Positions 24,220-35,876 of a DNA stretch of 64,000 nucleotides are shown piece by piece. The stretch is taken from positions 17,627 to 81,626 of the forward strand of contig JAVXUO010003029.1 of NCBI GenBank assembly GCA_033065855.1. The letters run 5' to 3'. Position numbers and translations under genes: made by a program. The stretch comes from Escallonia rubra (Eukaryota > Streptophyta > Magnoliopsida > Escalloniales > Escalloniaceae). Numbering within the stretch: the stretch's first letter is position 1; every line of letters begins with the position of its first letter. The notes under the pieces were generated by a model. It ran no database searches. It was not told the origin of the DNA and saw only the letters and a list, made by a program, of their open reading frames with translations.

Positions 24220-25975
24220 GGATATTACATGCCCAATCGAGCTATGAGGCAAGCTGGCTGTCTACAAGGGATACCAAAACCCGCTGTAGACATGCGGCCA
24301 TACAGGAAGGGTTGAGGGCCAAACTTTGAGGTGCCTGATGCCTTGAATTTGTTGAGCGACGAGGTACAACAGTGAAATACCTGGCAGGAAATGTATGATA
24401 GCCTTGTATTGCTGAAGAACGACGACATCGGTATTGAGGAGTATCTACAATGGTTTCTGAAGATGACGCACACGAGGGTGAATCGCCTTTCCTAGGTAAA
24501 AAAATACATCGTATGTGCCACGTGAGTTCATCGATCAGTTCTGGGCGATGAATATTGTAAGTCATTTAATTCTGATTCTATTTATACTTGTGCGTCTTAT
24601 TGACCGATCGTGAAATGATTAGCCATATTTTCCATGCATGTTTTTTAGGTTGACATGGGCAGTGAGGTGTTCAAGCAGCTGGAAGGATTTGACTGGTTTA
24701 TCGCGCATGCTCCTGACAGTCTCAGGACGTCCAACGAGAGGTACAAGACTGAAGTTCACAACTTTAGTAATGCGTACCGGGGTTACCAAGGAGAGCCGTC
24801 TAATCGCTTGCCTCCTGACGCGTACGACTCTCAGCCTCAGAGTTAGGTGACCCAAGTAACTCCCCAAGGGCGCCCAAGCATACGGTCAGATTAAAGACAA
24901 CCGACGAAGCCATTGAGTTTGGCTAAATGAGATTGGATCGACGAGCACTACTTCGGGCCTGAGCCGTCTAATCGCTTGTCTCCTGACGCGTACGACTTTC
25001 AGCCTCGAGTCAGGTGACCTAAGTAACTCCCCAGGGGCGCCCAAGCATGCGGTCGGATAAAAGACAACCGACAAAGCCATTGAGTCCGGCCAAATGAGAT
25101 TGGATCGACGGGCACTACTTTGGGCCTGAGCCAATCGCAGCAGCAAACTTTCATGTTTTGGGATTCCTAGGTCACTCTGATCTAAGACTGTTGGCGCCGG
25201 AAACATATATTTCGAATTGGGTCCTGGACGCTTATATAGATTCGCTCCGTGTTAGAGAGCTAAAATATAACCCCTGCGAAACTTTGAAGCTCAACATGTA
25301 TGCCTCTTTTCTTATCCCCATCATGGTAAACAACATGAAGGAATTCATAGAATGGAGGAGGGGGCGAGGGATAATCAATGGCCCGTGGCGACCATCTGCA
25401 AACATGCTTTCCTATTTAAACGCGGACTATCAATGTCACGCATATGAGGCGAACCTAATCATGGTACCTGGTCATCATGCAAACCACTTCTTCCTATTAG
25501 TTCTCTTTCCAGAGAATAAAGTGGTCCACATATACGATAGTCTAAGAGAGGACGGACCTAGTCGGCAGCTGGCGCAAATGTACTCCACGTACATCGATGC
25601 GGTGGTTAGTTTATATTTCTTGACCTTCGCACATAGTCTATTCTTCTTGTTACATAGGCTTGATAACCTTTTTTATTGTTGGATGCAGACTACTATCATT
25701 CCGCTAGCGTGCCGACATTTTAAGGGGGAAGTCATCACGAGCAAAAAATGATAGAGCCTTGGACGGTCGTGATGATACAGAACCGACCAAAGCAACATAA
25801 CAGTCATGATTGTGGGATTTACGTCCTCAAGTACATGGACTACATAGCTCGCTCGGATGTGCTTGAATCTACGTCGTGGTCTCGAACGGATGCCTTGACG
25901 TTTAGATATAAGATAACATGGGAGCTGAAAAAGGGTGAAGCTAGACGCCTTCCTTACTATTATCCTGAGATGTAA
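24220..25975 (+). pseudogene. MULE-borne Ulp1-like (C48) cysteine protease, decayed
   Basis: Three parts are recognisable. Around 24230-24540 a fragment reads EEYLQWFLKMTHTRV, like the N-terminal region of transposon Ulp1 proteins. At 24655-24846 there is a further exon fragment. From 25130 the protease domain is clear: WIDGHYFGPEP, then a His region HHANHFFLLVLFP with the following Asp in HIYDSLRED, a probable GT-AG intron (about 25604-25688), and after it QNRPKQHNSHDCGIYVLKYMDY with the catalytic Gln and Cys. The His, Asp, Gln, Cys set of C48 proteases is therefore present. The gene is broken by a one-base shift in the A-run at about 25741-25747, by stops in the N-terminal part and by a 168-bp internal duplication. 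Ulp1 enzymes remove SUMO from proteins; the role of transposon copies is unknown. Confidence 0.75.
24793..25128. repeat. 168-bp tandem duplication inside the Ulp1-like gene
   Basis: Two copies (24793-24960, 24961-25128) starting gagccgtctaatcgcttg and containing ctccccaaggg/ctccccagggg and gattggatcgacg. A handful of differences separate them. The duplication disrupts the reading frame upstream of the protease domain. Confidence 0.9.
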
Positions 25976-26069
25976 TAGACGTTCGTATGGACTATTATTA
26001 CTAAGGGAGGATTTTGGATATTCATGTTTGAAATTGAATTAGCCTTATTATTACTATTGTTTGAATTTG

Positions 26070-27015
26070 GACAATGGGCTAACTGGTGTGCCTAAGGTGC
26101 AATTAGCAAAAAAAAAAAGTGACAAAAAAATTACAAAATTTTTCGGAAGTTATGAATTGAGCGCTAAAGTGTGCGCGAATAGGCCCTTCATAGGAAAACC
26201 AAAAAAATAATTTGTCTCGATTTTTGCTGAAATTCATAGAAATGGGCTAACTAGCATGCATATGTGCAACGAGCAAAAAAAAGTAAAAAATAAATTACAA
26301 AATATTTCGGAAGCTATGAATTAGGCGTTAAAGTATGCGCGAATAGGCACGTCATAGGAAAATTCAAAAAATAATTTGTCTCAATTTTAACCGAAATTCA
26401 TAGAAATTGGCTAACTAGCGTGCCTAAAGTGCAATGAGCAAAAAAAAAGTGAAAACAAATTAGAATATTTTTCGCAAGCTAAGAATTGGGCGCTAAAGTG
26501 TGCGCGAATAGGCAAAATAGGAAAACCAAAACAATTATTTGTCTCGAATTTCGCTGAAATTCATAGAAATGGGCTAACTAGTGTGCCTAAAGTGCAATGA
26601 GCAAACAAAAAAGTGGAACAAAAAATTACAAATTTGTTCGGAAGTTATGAATTGAGTGGTAAAGTGTGCGCGAATAGGCGCGTTGTAGGAAAATGAAAAA
26701 AATAATTTGTCTCGATTTTCGCCGAAATTCATAGAATTAGGCTAACTAGCGTGCCTAAGTTGCAATGAGAAAAAAAAAGTGAAAAAAAAAATTATAAAAT
26801 TTTTCGAAAGTTATGAATTAGGCGCTAAAATGTGTGCGAATAGGCTTGTCATAGTAAAACGAAAAAAATAATTTGTCTCGATTTTCGCCGAAATTCATAG
26901 AAATGGCCTAACTAGCGTGCCTAAGGTGCAATGAGCAAAAAAAAAAGTGAAAAAATAATTACAAAATGTTTCGGAAGCTATGAATTGGATGCTAAAGTGT
27001 GCTCAAATAGGCCCT
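26070..27015. repeat. 165-bp tandem array, about six copies
   Basis: The phrase gaaattcatagaa recurs at about 26229, 26393, 26556, 26724 and 26890 (spacing 163-168). Each unit also has ggctaactag, gtgcaatgagcaaaaa, ttcggaag and aagtgtgcgcgaataggc. The array lies between the 3' ends of the Ulp1-like gene and the convergent MULE transposase gene. The copies have diverged by substitutions and small indels. Confidence 0.9.
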
Positions 27016-27123
27016 TCCAAAAATATCAAGATTCCACAAACCAAATCACAAATTAAAGATTCCACAAACCAATCACAAATGTAAACATTATAAAAGTTCA
27101 ATTTAAACAACTGAACATTAATC

Positions 27124-29264
27124 CTAACACTCTTGCTCATCATCGTCCTCATCGACCATACCAGGTTCGATACCTAGCACTTTATAATGGTTTCTCTTGT
27201 CATGATCAGTCATCTTATTACACAACGCACACTTTCACAATTTTTTTTGACCCGTTGCTTCTTCAATCGGACTCTTCATACGTATTGCTTGTTTTCGCCT
27301 TTTTGTTTGAGAAAGAATTGGATAAAAAATATCATCCTCCTCACCTTGCAGGCTAGTTCTGTCAATGACTGGCTGTGAAGCTCAAGTGAATCTACCGGCT
27401 GGAGTCATCTGAATAGTCGGAGTGTCCCGTCTGTCTGGTAATGCCATCCTAAACTGTGCAAGGTTAGCCTTATCCCGTGCGGCTGCTTCAACTTGATACT
27501 TGTACCCATCAAATGTTGACGATGCATCCAATGATAAACCGTGCATGATGTTACAAATGTGATTATATCGCAGTGTCTCAGATTGCTCGAAATCAACTGA
27601 AATATTGGGCACGTAAGGAATGTGACAGTGTACTCTATTGGCTTGATTCGTCCACCGATCTAAGATATACTCGATCAGAATTTCACGAGCATTCTTAGCG
27701 CTAAAAAACCTCAAAGCGTGTCGACAGAATATACCTTTATGCTCAAACAGTTGACAGTTACAATTAACAAACCCGGTGTCCATACAAACTGCTACGGTAA
27801 AATGTCTTATGATCTTCGGAGCTGACGAAGAGCACAGATTGGCAAAATATGTCACATTTGTCAAAGCATAAACCTTGAGATCTCTATAAACTGTAGCCGC
27901 GTCGGCTTCTTTCTTAAGGAAAAAATATCTTGTTAAGGGCTTTATGCATCTCTAGTACAAACTCCTTTATACTTGAAGAATGGCCTACGTACCGATCAAA
28001 GAATGCATTCATATCTTCGCTTCTCGAGGTCGTAGTCATTCCGGCTGCAAAAAACTTTTTGGTGTAGGCACCGACCCATTGTGTCTTGATCTCATTCAAC
28101 GGTTTCAACCATTCATGACCGTGCAAAGAGTAGTCATCCATTAGCTTGGCCCACCTCTCTTTGAACACGTCGACCGTCAACGATTTCTTCACACATGTAT
28201 TAAAGTCACTATTGAATGTCGGATGGTTTGCATATACATTATGAAGCCGTTCGGGATATTTGTTGCTTATGTGCCATGTGCATAGGCCATGATGAGTATC
28301 TGGAAGGACCTTAGCGATTGCATTTTTCATTGCCAAGTCTTGGTCGGTGATGATGGTTTTTGGAGGAATATGATACATTGCTTCAAGCCACGTTTCAAAT
28401 AACCACGTAAATGACTCCTCTGTCTCATCCTTAAGCAGCGCAAAGTCAAACAAAATTGATTGATAGTAGTGGTTCACCCCGGTAAATGGAGCAAAAGGCA
28501 TAGAATACTTATTTGTGCGGTATGTGGTGTGAAACGTCACAACATCGCCAAAATTTTGGTAAGCAGCTCTAGACCGGGCATCCACCCAAAATATAGTACT
28601 AATGTCGTTCTCATCATCCATATGGAGACTATAGAAAAAGCCAGAATTCTCTCTCTGAAGGCGCTTGAAGATATCAAATGTAGCTTAAGAATCACTCTTA
28701 CTGAAAGACTCTCTGCTCTGAGCACAAAGTTCATTTCAAAGGTCTATTTTGTTGAAGCTCAACTTGTCAATCCCCCCAGCCTGGCTTGAGAAAACCCCCA
28801 TCATTCTAGAAGGTGGGATTTTAGCATCGGCCATTGTAAATATCAATTGTCTGTGTGCCACGCTTATTTGTCAGTGCCGATGAATTTGACCAATCTTACT
28901 AGGGGTCATCAATTGATGATTATGGCTCAACTCCACTCCCGTCACAACCCAATGGTTTTCATTTTTTCGGTGTGCTGCATACACATGGGCCTTGCAGTCG
29001 GTACTCAAAAATGTGTCCCTTTTTCTTTGTCTTGATCCGAACAACCGGGGGTACATGCAGTGCTCCTCTATGATACTCAAATAGTCGGGAACAAATTTGG
29101 TCTGTATTCGCCCGTTTTCTAGTCGTCTTAATTCTAACACCGAAACCTATCATTTTCGAATATGCTCTATAGTATGCTTTAACTTCGTCCAGTGTTTGAA
29201 AAACTTGACCTTTGTAAGGTGGATCAAAATCTTCATAAAAATTATTTCCTCCAGTTGCATCCAT
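27124..29264 (-). pseudogene. FAR1/FRS-type MULE transposase, decayed
   Basis: Reading from the ATG at 29264: a FAR1 DNA-binding domain (FGVRIKTTR, then in another frame ENGRIQTKF, WVVTGVELSHNHQL), a linker, the MULE catalytic domain (TIFWVDARSRAAYQNFGDV, TDQDLAMKNAI, CTWHISNKYPE), a SWIM zinc finger (CNCQLFEHKGIFCRHAL at about 27770-27700) and a C-terminal CALCNKMTDHDKRNHY block ending DDDEQEC-stop at 27124. The order is that of FAR1/FRS proteins and Jittery/Hop-like MULE transposases. It is inactive: a frameshift near 29133, stops at about 28871, 28770 and 28685 in the linker, a frameshift in a T-run near 27918 between the catalytic and SWIM parts, and a stop near 27382. Its partner on the same element is the convergent Ulp1-like gene. 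Confidence 0.85.
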
Positions 29265-29685
29265 ATTTATATTAAAATCTAAAAACAAAAATTATATCAT
29301 TCTCAACAAGTCATAGAATTAAATGATTTTTTTTGTAAAAAAACAGAAATAAAATGGAATGAAATGAAATGGAAAAGGCAAAACTTACAATGTAGTATTG
29401 TTGCTTTCAATTACCCCCTCCTTCAAGATAATTGCTCCAATATTAACTTTTTTTTTTGATAATATCACTAAAGTTGGATAAACTAATTTCAAGATAGTGC
29501 AAGCAAACACTAAAAGTCTGTGATGTTGGAAGAATTTTTGAGTGTTTGTTTGGTGAAAAATAGGAGTTTAGGGGTTATAGAGGATGAAAAATGGTTAGGG
29601 TTCGATAGTGAGTAAGTGGGGAAGAAAAAGAAACAGAGATATATAGCCAGAAAGAAAAAGACTGCTCGTGAAGTTAAAGGGAAAC
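29265..29685. promoter_or_regulatory. 5' region of the MULE transposase pseudogene
   Basis: Non-coding between the transposase start and the right terminal repeat. Read on the minus strand it has a TATA-like ctatatatctc near 29645-29635, about 380 bases upstream of the start codon. Role inferred from position. Confidence 0.35.
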
Positions 29686-30481
29686 CCCACAACCACTACT
29701 CTTTGTAGCGGTTGGGGCATTAATTGCAGCAGCTGGGGGTAAGTAGGGGCAGTTGGGGGTTTTATTAGGGTTTTTAAATGCATTTATGGGGTAGTTGGGG
29801 GTTTATTTACGGTAGGTGGGGAAATAATTTTTAGGGTTCATATCCTTGTGTCACACGAAACAATTGCACAAAAAAAAATTTGGATGATGCCAACCACTAC
29901 ACTTAGTAGCGGTTGGGTAGTGTGTGGTGGGGCCATGTCTTTGTATCACACGAAACAACTGCATTAAAAAAAAAGAGGAATGATGCCAACCGCTACACTT
30001 AGTAGCAGTTGGGGAGTGAGTGGTAGGGGCCCATGTCCTTGTGTCACGTGTCACGAAACAATGCAAAAAAGAAGAAGAGAGGAATGATGCCAACCGCTAC
30101 ACTTAGTAACGGTTGGGCTCGTGGTGGGGCCATTGCTTTGGTGTCACGAAAGAAGTCTTAAAAAAAATATATTGCAATGATGCCAATCGCTACAAAGTGT
30201 AGCGGTGGGGTGTGCTCCCAATTGCTATACTTTGCCCAACCGCTACAAAGTGTAGCGGTTGGGAGGAAATTCGTGGGCCCCCAACCGCTAGTCTTTCTTG
30301 CGGTTGGGATTTTTTCAGCTTTTCGGGGCATTTTTGTCAATTTTTCCAACCGCTTGAAAGGGTGGCGGTTGCAACTTTAAAAAATATATATATATATCTG
30401 GGTCATCCACGAGTACACGTGGACGGCTAGATTTATGGTGGAGAAATAACTATTTCTCCATCGGTGAGTATGGATCGGCTC

Positions 30482-30483
<2 letters not shown>
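29686..30483. repeat. Right terminal inverted repeat of the 18-kb MULE
   Basis: About eight CCAACCGCTAC...GTAGCGGTTGG palindromes (near 29686, 29889, 29985, 30089, 30180, 30234, 30281, 30344). The inner part includes two or three tandem copies of a unit of about 100 bases with cacgaaacaa. The outermost bases (ending ggatcggctccc at 30483) have no counterpart at the left end. It is followed directly by (TA)n at 30484-30519. Confidence 0.8.
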
Positions 30484-30521
<38 letters not shown>

Positions 30522-30526
<5 letters not shown>

Positions 30527-31442
30527 AGACGAATAGAAGGCTAGCCTTACGCAACTTGCGTGAGGCTAGCGACTAAAACGACGTAATTTTGATCAAATAA
30601 ACATAAGCAATTTTTTTTTCTCTCGCTCTCTCTCTCTCCCTCCCTTCCCCTTCCCTTTGTTTTCCTCTCCTCCCTGCCTCTCAGTCGCATGCAAGCTGGC
30701 CGTAGCAACCCAAGGCCACCATCACACCCACTGTGCCTGCCATAAATCACACATCTTCCTGCCACAAGAGTGTACACCACCAACCCCATAGACGACTAAC
30801 ACAACTTCCATCGTCATAAGCTACCGTAGACCACCCATCTTCCATTGCCCGTTGCCTTAGACCACCAGCCTTCCATTGCCGGCCGCCGTAAACAACCATT
30901 CCTGTCGTAAATGGTCTCCAACGTCCATTACCTTACGAGCTTTGCGACTGTTCGTCAAAATTCGGCCATCATCATAAGTCACCGCAGCCACCATCACACC
31001 ATCAAAATCCGACCACTGTCACAAGCCGCAGTGACCAATCACCGTCACAATCTTGTATTTTAAAAATTGAAAAGCTAATTTTTTAATTTTGAATTGAATT
31101 TTAGTAGATTATAGTCTTCACTGAATTTCTCAAATTAGGGATCTTCGGATTGGGATTCTTCTTTCAAACTAATTATGGCAGACTGGTGGAGGAAAATGGG
31201 TGGCCTTGATGGTTGAATGTGTTATCAGCGGTAGAAATAGAAGGTCGCCGGCAACACAGGCTGACTAGTGCTGCGACAAAGATCTGATATGTGTAGGGGA
31301 GAGAGAGAAAAAGAATTATTAGGGAGGAGGAAGAAAACAGAAAAAGAAGAGTTAGATTTTTTTTTTTTTTTGCAAAACTATTTCGTTTTAGTCGCAAGCC
31401 TTACACAAGTTGCGTGAGGCTAGCCTTATATTCGCTTTTCCC
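30522..31442. mobile_element. 921-bp TIR element (MULE-type MITE) in TA repeat
   Basis: Terminal inverted repeats of about 60 bp: left gggaaagacgaatagaagg followed by ctagcctta and gcgtgaggct; right end in inverse gggaaaagcgaatataagg with the same continuation, to gcgactaaaacga. Flanks are TA microsatellite on the left and tatatatat on the right. The interior (30620-31370) has no conserved frame; it looks like a GC-richer, possibly captured, segment (CCACC-rich, 30680-31030). Non-autonomous. Confidence 0.85.
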
Positions 31443-32830
31443 TATATATATGGGTTAATTAAAAAACTGTCCCCTCAGGTTTACACGTTTTTGCACTTTG
31501 CTCCCCGTTTTTACAACTTTCGCAATAGTGTCCCTCGAGGTTGACAAAACCATTGCAAACGGCTCCGAAATTGGATGGCTGTTGAAATTCGGACGTTAAG
31601 TCCGCATGTGCACAGCACATGCCATTTTGGCAGGGGAAAATCGGTCAATTCCCTTACCAAAGCCCTCTGATAACACTAAACCCCATTACCCTCTTATCTC
31701 TCTTCTCTCTCTCCTCTCCGCAGGCAACAGGCCTTAATCGGGCAGCGCCATTCCCATCTCCGGCGTCCCCATTGCTGACCACATTCCTCACTGGCAATGA
31801 ACTCCGGCACCGCCTACATCGTACACCACAACACAACATCCCCGTGACCACCGTGCTGTAGCCGAGATGCCGCTGCCACCGCCAAGTCACCGTGCGATCA
31901 CTGTCGCCGGCCACCATTCAGTCTCTGGTGGGAAACTCTGGTTGGCAGCCCCATCGCCGGTCAACGCCTCTTCCATATCACGGCAGCGCCATCACCGGCG
32001 AGCAACTACAGCTGCCCCTTCACCAAGACTCCACAACCGCCACATCGCAGCCAACGCGTCGCTACCACCACCACACGAGACTTATCATCGGCCAGCCATA
32101 ATTCCGGTCGCACCAGACGTGGAGCACCACGGCGCCACACTGCAGTGTCACAGTACTACCGAAGATGAATCCGAAATGCAAATCTCACTATCGATCTCGA
32201 CTCATTTCACTACAAGAAAACAGGCTTTTAGCGACGGGGAAATCCGTCGCTAAAAACCCAAAATCCGTCGCTAAAAGAATTAGCGACGAATTCACCGTCG
32301 CTAAAAATCCCTCGTATAAAAGCCCGTCACTAATAGTTTAGCGACGGAATATTTAAATCCGCCGCTAAATATGTGAATTTTACCGACGGATTTATTTTTC
32401 ATTAGCGACGGATATTCCGTCGCTAATTCTATTATTAGATTTTTAATTTATTTTCTTTTTTGTCCAATTAGCTACGTATTAAATATTTAGCGACGGAATA
32501 TTCCGTCGCTAAATAACTGATTGAAATGAATACTTTAGCGACGGAATAAATCCGTCGCCAAAAGTCAATTTTTAAATTTTTTTTTTATTTTTCAATTACC
32601 TAAACCTGTACAGAAATACAATTTTCAATTCTCAACAACAACGCGCAATAAGCGAAATACAGAAAGAAATATATATATATATAATCAATTATAAAAAATA
32701 TTTATTATAAAAGAAACTCATACATGTGCAAGCCGGGAACCGGAGATAGCCGGTTAGGAGAGGGGAGAAGAGTACAAGCCGGGCGCGGGGGGGGGGGGGG
32801 GAGCTAGGAACGGGCACGGGAAGGGGCTCA

Positions 32831-33988
32831 TCAGGGGTTCCCGAGTCCCGGATTTGGATCCTGCTGAACCGGGGCCGGGGCGGCTGGTCCAGCAGTGCCC
32901 TGCTCCCTCATCATCCGGCACACCACTGTAGCAATGCGCTGGATCTCCTCGTCGTCCAACTGAGGCCGAGGAGCCGGTGTCTGTGGAGGGGCAGCAGGGG
33001 GTGAGGACGCTCCTATCACGGCATGAGGAGTCGTGCTAGGCAGGCCGCGTATGCGGCCTTTCGGCCGATTCACGACCTCCGGCGTATCCAGCCATCGCTT
33101 CAACCCCCCAGTACTCGCAGCCGTACTAGTGGACGCTGATGGCTGTCCGGACTGCTGCTCGGACCCCCTTAGCTGTTCATACGAGGCCTGCAAAAATAGT
33201 GGTTTAACGATATGTTAGGGCATTAATTAACGAAACAGACATTGAGGATAGAAAGAAAAAACATTAACTTAAGTAAATTGACTCACATCGATCCGCCGGG
33301 CAATATCTGAAATATAGTCGCCCGCCTGGTGCGTCTCGTCCTTGTCCTTCTTCCGCACGTGCGTCTGAGTATAGGTCAGAGCTATGACCTCATCCTCCTC
33401 TAGATCCGGGTGCTCGACCGCGTTCATGTGTCAGACGATGTCGTGTGGCACCGACCCCCCCGTGTGCGTCGGATCTCTGTTCTGTCTGTTCTCAGCCCCG
33501 CTCTTACTCTTGGCGTCCCAACCTGGATCCGCAGCCCACCGATCTATCATCTCCCCCCATACACGGTGAGATATCCAATGTGGGGGATATTTCGTCATGT
33601 CCGTCATCGGGGCACCCGCGGGCAGCGCCTTCTTCGCCCGGTCTCGTGCATCGTGGAGCCATTGTCGGTAATTCTTATCGATGTAGGCAAAGAAAGCCTG
33701 CTGCCCCAGTACCTGCTGCTCAGGCGTGTCAAACGTGAACCCCTCCTGTAATGCATTCAATAACACAAATTAACAACATAAAGCAAACTGTAATTTAACA
33801 TTTACTAACGCTGAAAAAAATACTTCACCGTACCAGCTCGGCTGGGGCTGGGCCCCCGATGGCTGTTCGCGATCACTCTGTGCCTCGTCATCAGTAGACA
33901 ATGACGAGGAGGGACTAAACGGGGAGGAAGCAGCTCGGCGTCCAGCCCGGCCACGAATAGCCCGTATCCTATCCATATCTGACTTCAT
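32831..33988 (-). pseudogene. CACTA accessory transposase (Transposase_24 / Ptta type), mutated
   Basis: Three exons on the minus strand. Exon 1 starts at the ATG at 33988 (MKSDMDRIRAIRGRAG, serine- and acid-rich). Exon 2 (about 33744-33287) has EGFTFDTPEQQ, then NRQNRDPTHTGGSVPHDIV, then HMNAVEHPDLEEDEVIALTY and DYISDIARRID; the NR-N...HTGGS block and the following ALTYTQTHVRK are hallmarks of plant Transposase_24 proteins. Exon 3 (about 33189-32831) is Gln/Ser/Pro-rich with RPKGRIRGL and ends PGLGNP. An in-frame TGA at 33428-33430 interrupts exon 2, and the exon 1 to 2 junction does not join in frame by the obvious splice sites, so it is probably inactive. Accessory CACTA proteins bind subterminal repeats, here likely the gcgacgg motifs. 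Confidence 0.75.
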
Positions 33989-34051
33989 ATATATTATATA
34001 CAAAGACATTAACACGTGAAAAACAATAATTTAGGCATAAATCATCATCGG

Positions 34052-34118
<67 letters not shown>
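33989..34118. repeat. TA microsatellite left of fold-back MITE
   Basis: Uninterrupted (TA)n from about 34055 to 34118. Confidence 0.95.
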
Positions 34119-34121
<3 letters not shown>

Positions 34122-34274
34122 AGCTGATCCCTTGCTAGCGCTGGCAGGCTTGCCAGCGCTGATTTGTCGTCCGCTACATAATGTCGCGGACGGCAACTAT
34201 CGTCCGCTACATTATGTAGCGGACGATAATGTAGCGCTGGCAAGCCTGCCAGCGCTGGCAGTGGATCACGACCC
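34119..34274. mobile_element. 156-bp fold-back MITE inside TA microsatellite
   Basis: Nearly complete inverted repeat. The left arm starts gggagctgatccc and has gcgctggcaggcttgccagc; the right arm is its inverse ending tggatcacgaccc. The centre holds inverse copies of cgtccgctacat. The start resembles the right end of the 18-kb MULE (gggagccgatcc in inverse), so they may be relatives. TA repeat lies directly on both sides. Confidence 0.8.
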
Positions 34275-34291
34275 TATATGTATATATATAG

Positions 34292-34345
<54 letters not shown>
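34275..34345. repeat. TA microsatellite right of fold-back MITE
   Basis: Interrupted (TA)n tract following the MITE, with a few g/c substitutions near its start. Confidence 0.9.
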
Positions 34346-34348
<3 letters not shown>

Positions 34349-34744
34349 CAGATGTGCAAAAACACATCAATAAACACCAGTCTGCGCTAACTAACAGGTA
34401 TCTCAATCCAATTGGGTCCCATCCTCCGTCAACAATCTCAATTCTCAATTCTCAAATGCTCAATGCAATAAAAATTAACAAAAATCACACATTCAATCCA
34501 ATTGGGTCCCATCCTCCGTCAATAATCTCAATATCTCAAATGCTCAATGCACAATTAACAATCTAAAATCATCAATTAACAACCTAAAATCATCAATTAA
34601 TAATCGCAATTACTTCAAATGCACAGCTAATAACCTAAAATCATCGATCAATAATCACAATTCTAAAACGCATAATTAACAACATAAAATTATCAAACAA
34701 ATGATCAATGTTCAAATGGGGAAAAAATGTTCAAAATTCACATA
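34346..34744. repeat. Dispersed repeat inside CACTA
   Basis: Two degenerate copies around aatccaattgggtcccatcc (34406, 34496) and repeated aacctaaaatcatc. It is the inverse relative of 22810-23280. No gene. Confidence 0.6.
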
Positions 34745-35876
34745 TTCGATGCGCTTGAATTATTTCAATTTAGGGTTCGATTGTATTAGGGCATTCAATT
34801 TAGGGTTCAATTAGTTTCATTTAGGGTTCGGTTCGATTAGGGCATTCAATTTAGGGTTCAATTACTTCAATTTAGGGTTCAATTAGGGGGTTCTATTGAT
34901 TCAATTTAGGGTTCAGTTGATTTGAGGCATTAAATTTAGGATTCAATTAGTTCAATTTAGGGTTCGGTTCAATTAGGGGGTTCTATTGATTCAATTTAGG
35001 GTTCAGTTGATTTGAGGCATTAAATTTAGGGTTCAATTAGTTCAATTTAGGGTTCGGTTGGATTAGGGCATTCAATTTGGGGTTCAATTAGGGTTCGGTT
35101 AGATTGGGGCAATCAATTTAGGGTTTAATTAGGGGTTCAATTTGTTTAATTTATGATTCGATTCAATTAGGGCATTCAATTTAGGGTTCAATTACTTCAA
35201 TTTAGGGTTCAATTAGGGGGTTCTATTGATTCAATTTAGGGTTCGGTTGATTTGAGGCATTCAATTTAGGGTTTAATTAGTTCAATTTAGGGTTCGGTTG
35301 GATTAGGGCATTCAATTTGGGGTTCAATTAGGGTTCGGTTAGATTGGGGCAATCAATTTAGGGTTTAATTAGGGGTTCAATTAGTTTAATTTAGGATTCG
35401 ATTCAATTAGGGCATTCAATTTAGGGTTCAATTACTTCAATTTAGGGTTCAATTAGGGGGTTCTATTGATTCAATTTAGGGTTCAGTTGATTTGAGGCAT
35501 TAAATTTAGGGTTCATTTAGTTCAATTTAGGGTTCGGTTGGATTAGGGTATTCAATTTGGGGTTCGGTTAGATTAGGGCAATCAATTTAGGGTTTAATTA
35601 GGGGTTCAATTAGTTTAATTTAGGATTCGATTCAATTAGGGCATTCAATTTAGGGTTAAATTACTTCAATTTAGGGTTCAATTAGGGGGTTCTATTGATT
35701 CAATTTAGGGTTCGGTTGATTTGAGGCATTCAATTTAGGGTTCAATTAGTTCAATTTAGGGTTCGGTTGGATTAGGGCATTCAATTTAGGGTTCAATTAG
35801 GGTTCGGTTAGATTGGGGCAATCAATTTAGGGTTTAATTAGGGGTTCAATTAGTTTAATTTAGGGTTCGATTCAAT
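34745..35876. repeat. Higher-order tandem repeat, 240-bp units of caatttagggttcaatta
   Basis: The base unit is about 20 bases (tcaatttagggttcaattag with variants). It is organised into a higher-order unit of 240 bp: ttctattgattcaattta recurs at 34891 and 34981, then 35221, 35461 and 35690. The base unit contains tttaggg, the plant telomere motif, and the array ends in pure telomere repeats. Confidence 0.9.

Larger units (their letters stand above)
12361..30483. mobile_element. 18-kb Mutator-like element with Ulp1 protease and FAR1-type transposase
   Basis: Long terminal inverted repeats (12361-about 12810 and about 29690-30436) share, in inverse order, ctagccgtcc, tggacgaccca/tggatgaccca, gttgcaaccgcc, a string of CCAACCGCTAC palindromes and the cgtgacac blocks. 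The right end continues to ggatcggctccc at 30483, so the outer 44 bases of the left end are lost or replaced by TA repeat. Inside are a Ulp1-like gene and a FAR1/MULE transposase gene facing away from each other's start. MULEs that carry Ulp1-like genes are known in plants (Kaonashi type). Both genes are broken, and LTRs and tandem repeats have accumulated inside. Confidence 0.7.

Noticed and set aside
31619-32253. Frames rich in His/Pro/Thr inside the MULE relic
   Set aside because: CCACC-type composition is open in several frames on both strands; the frame runs through the CACTA insertion border, so it cannot be an old gene.
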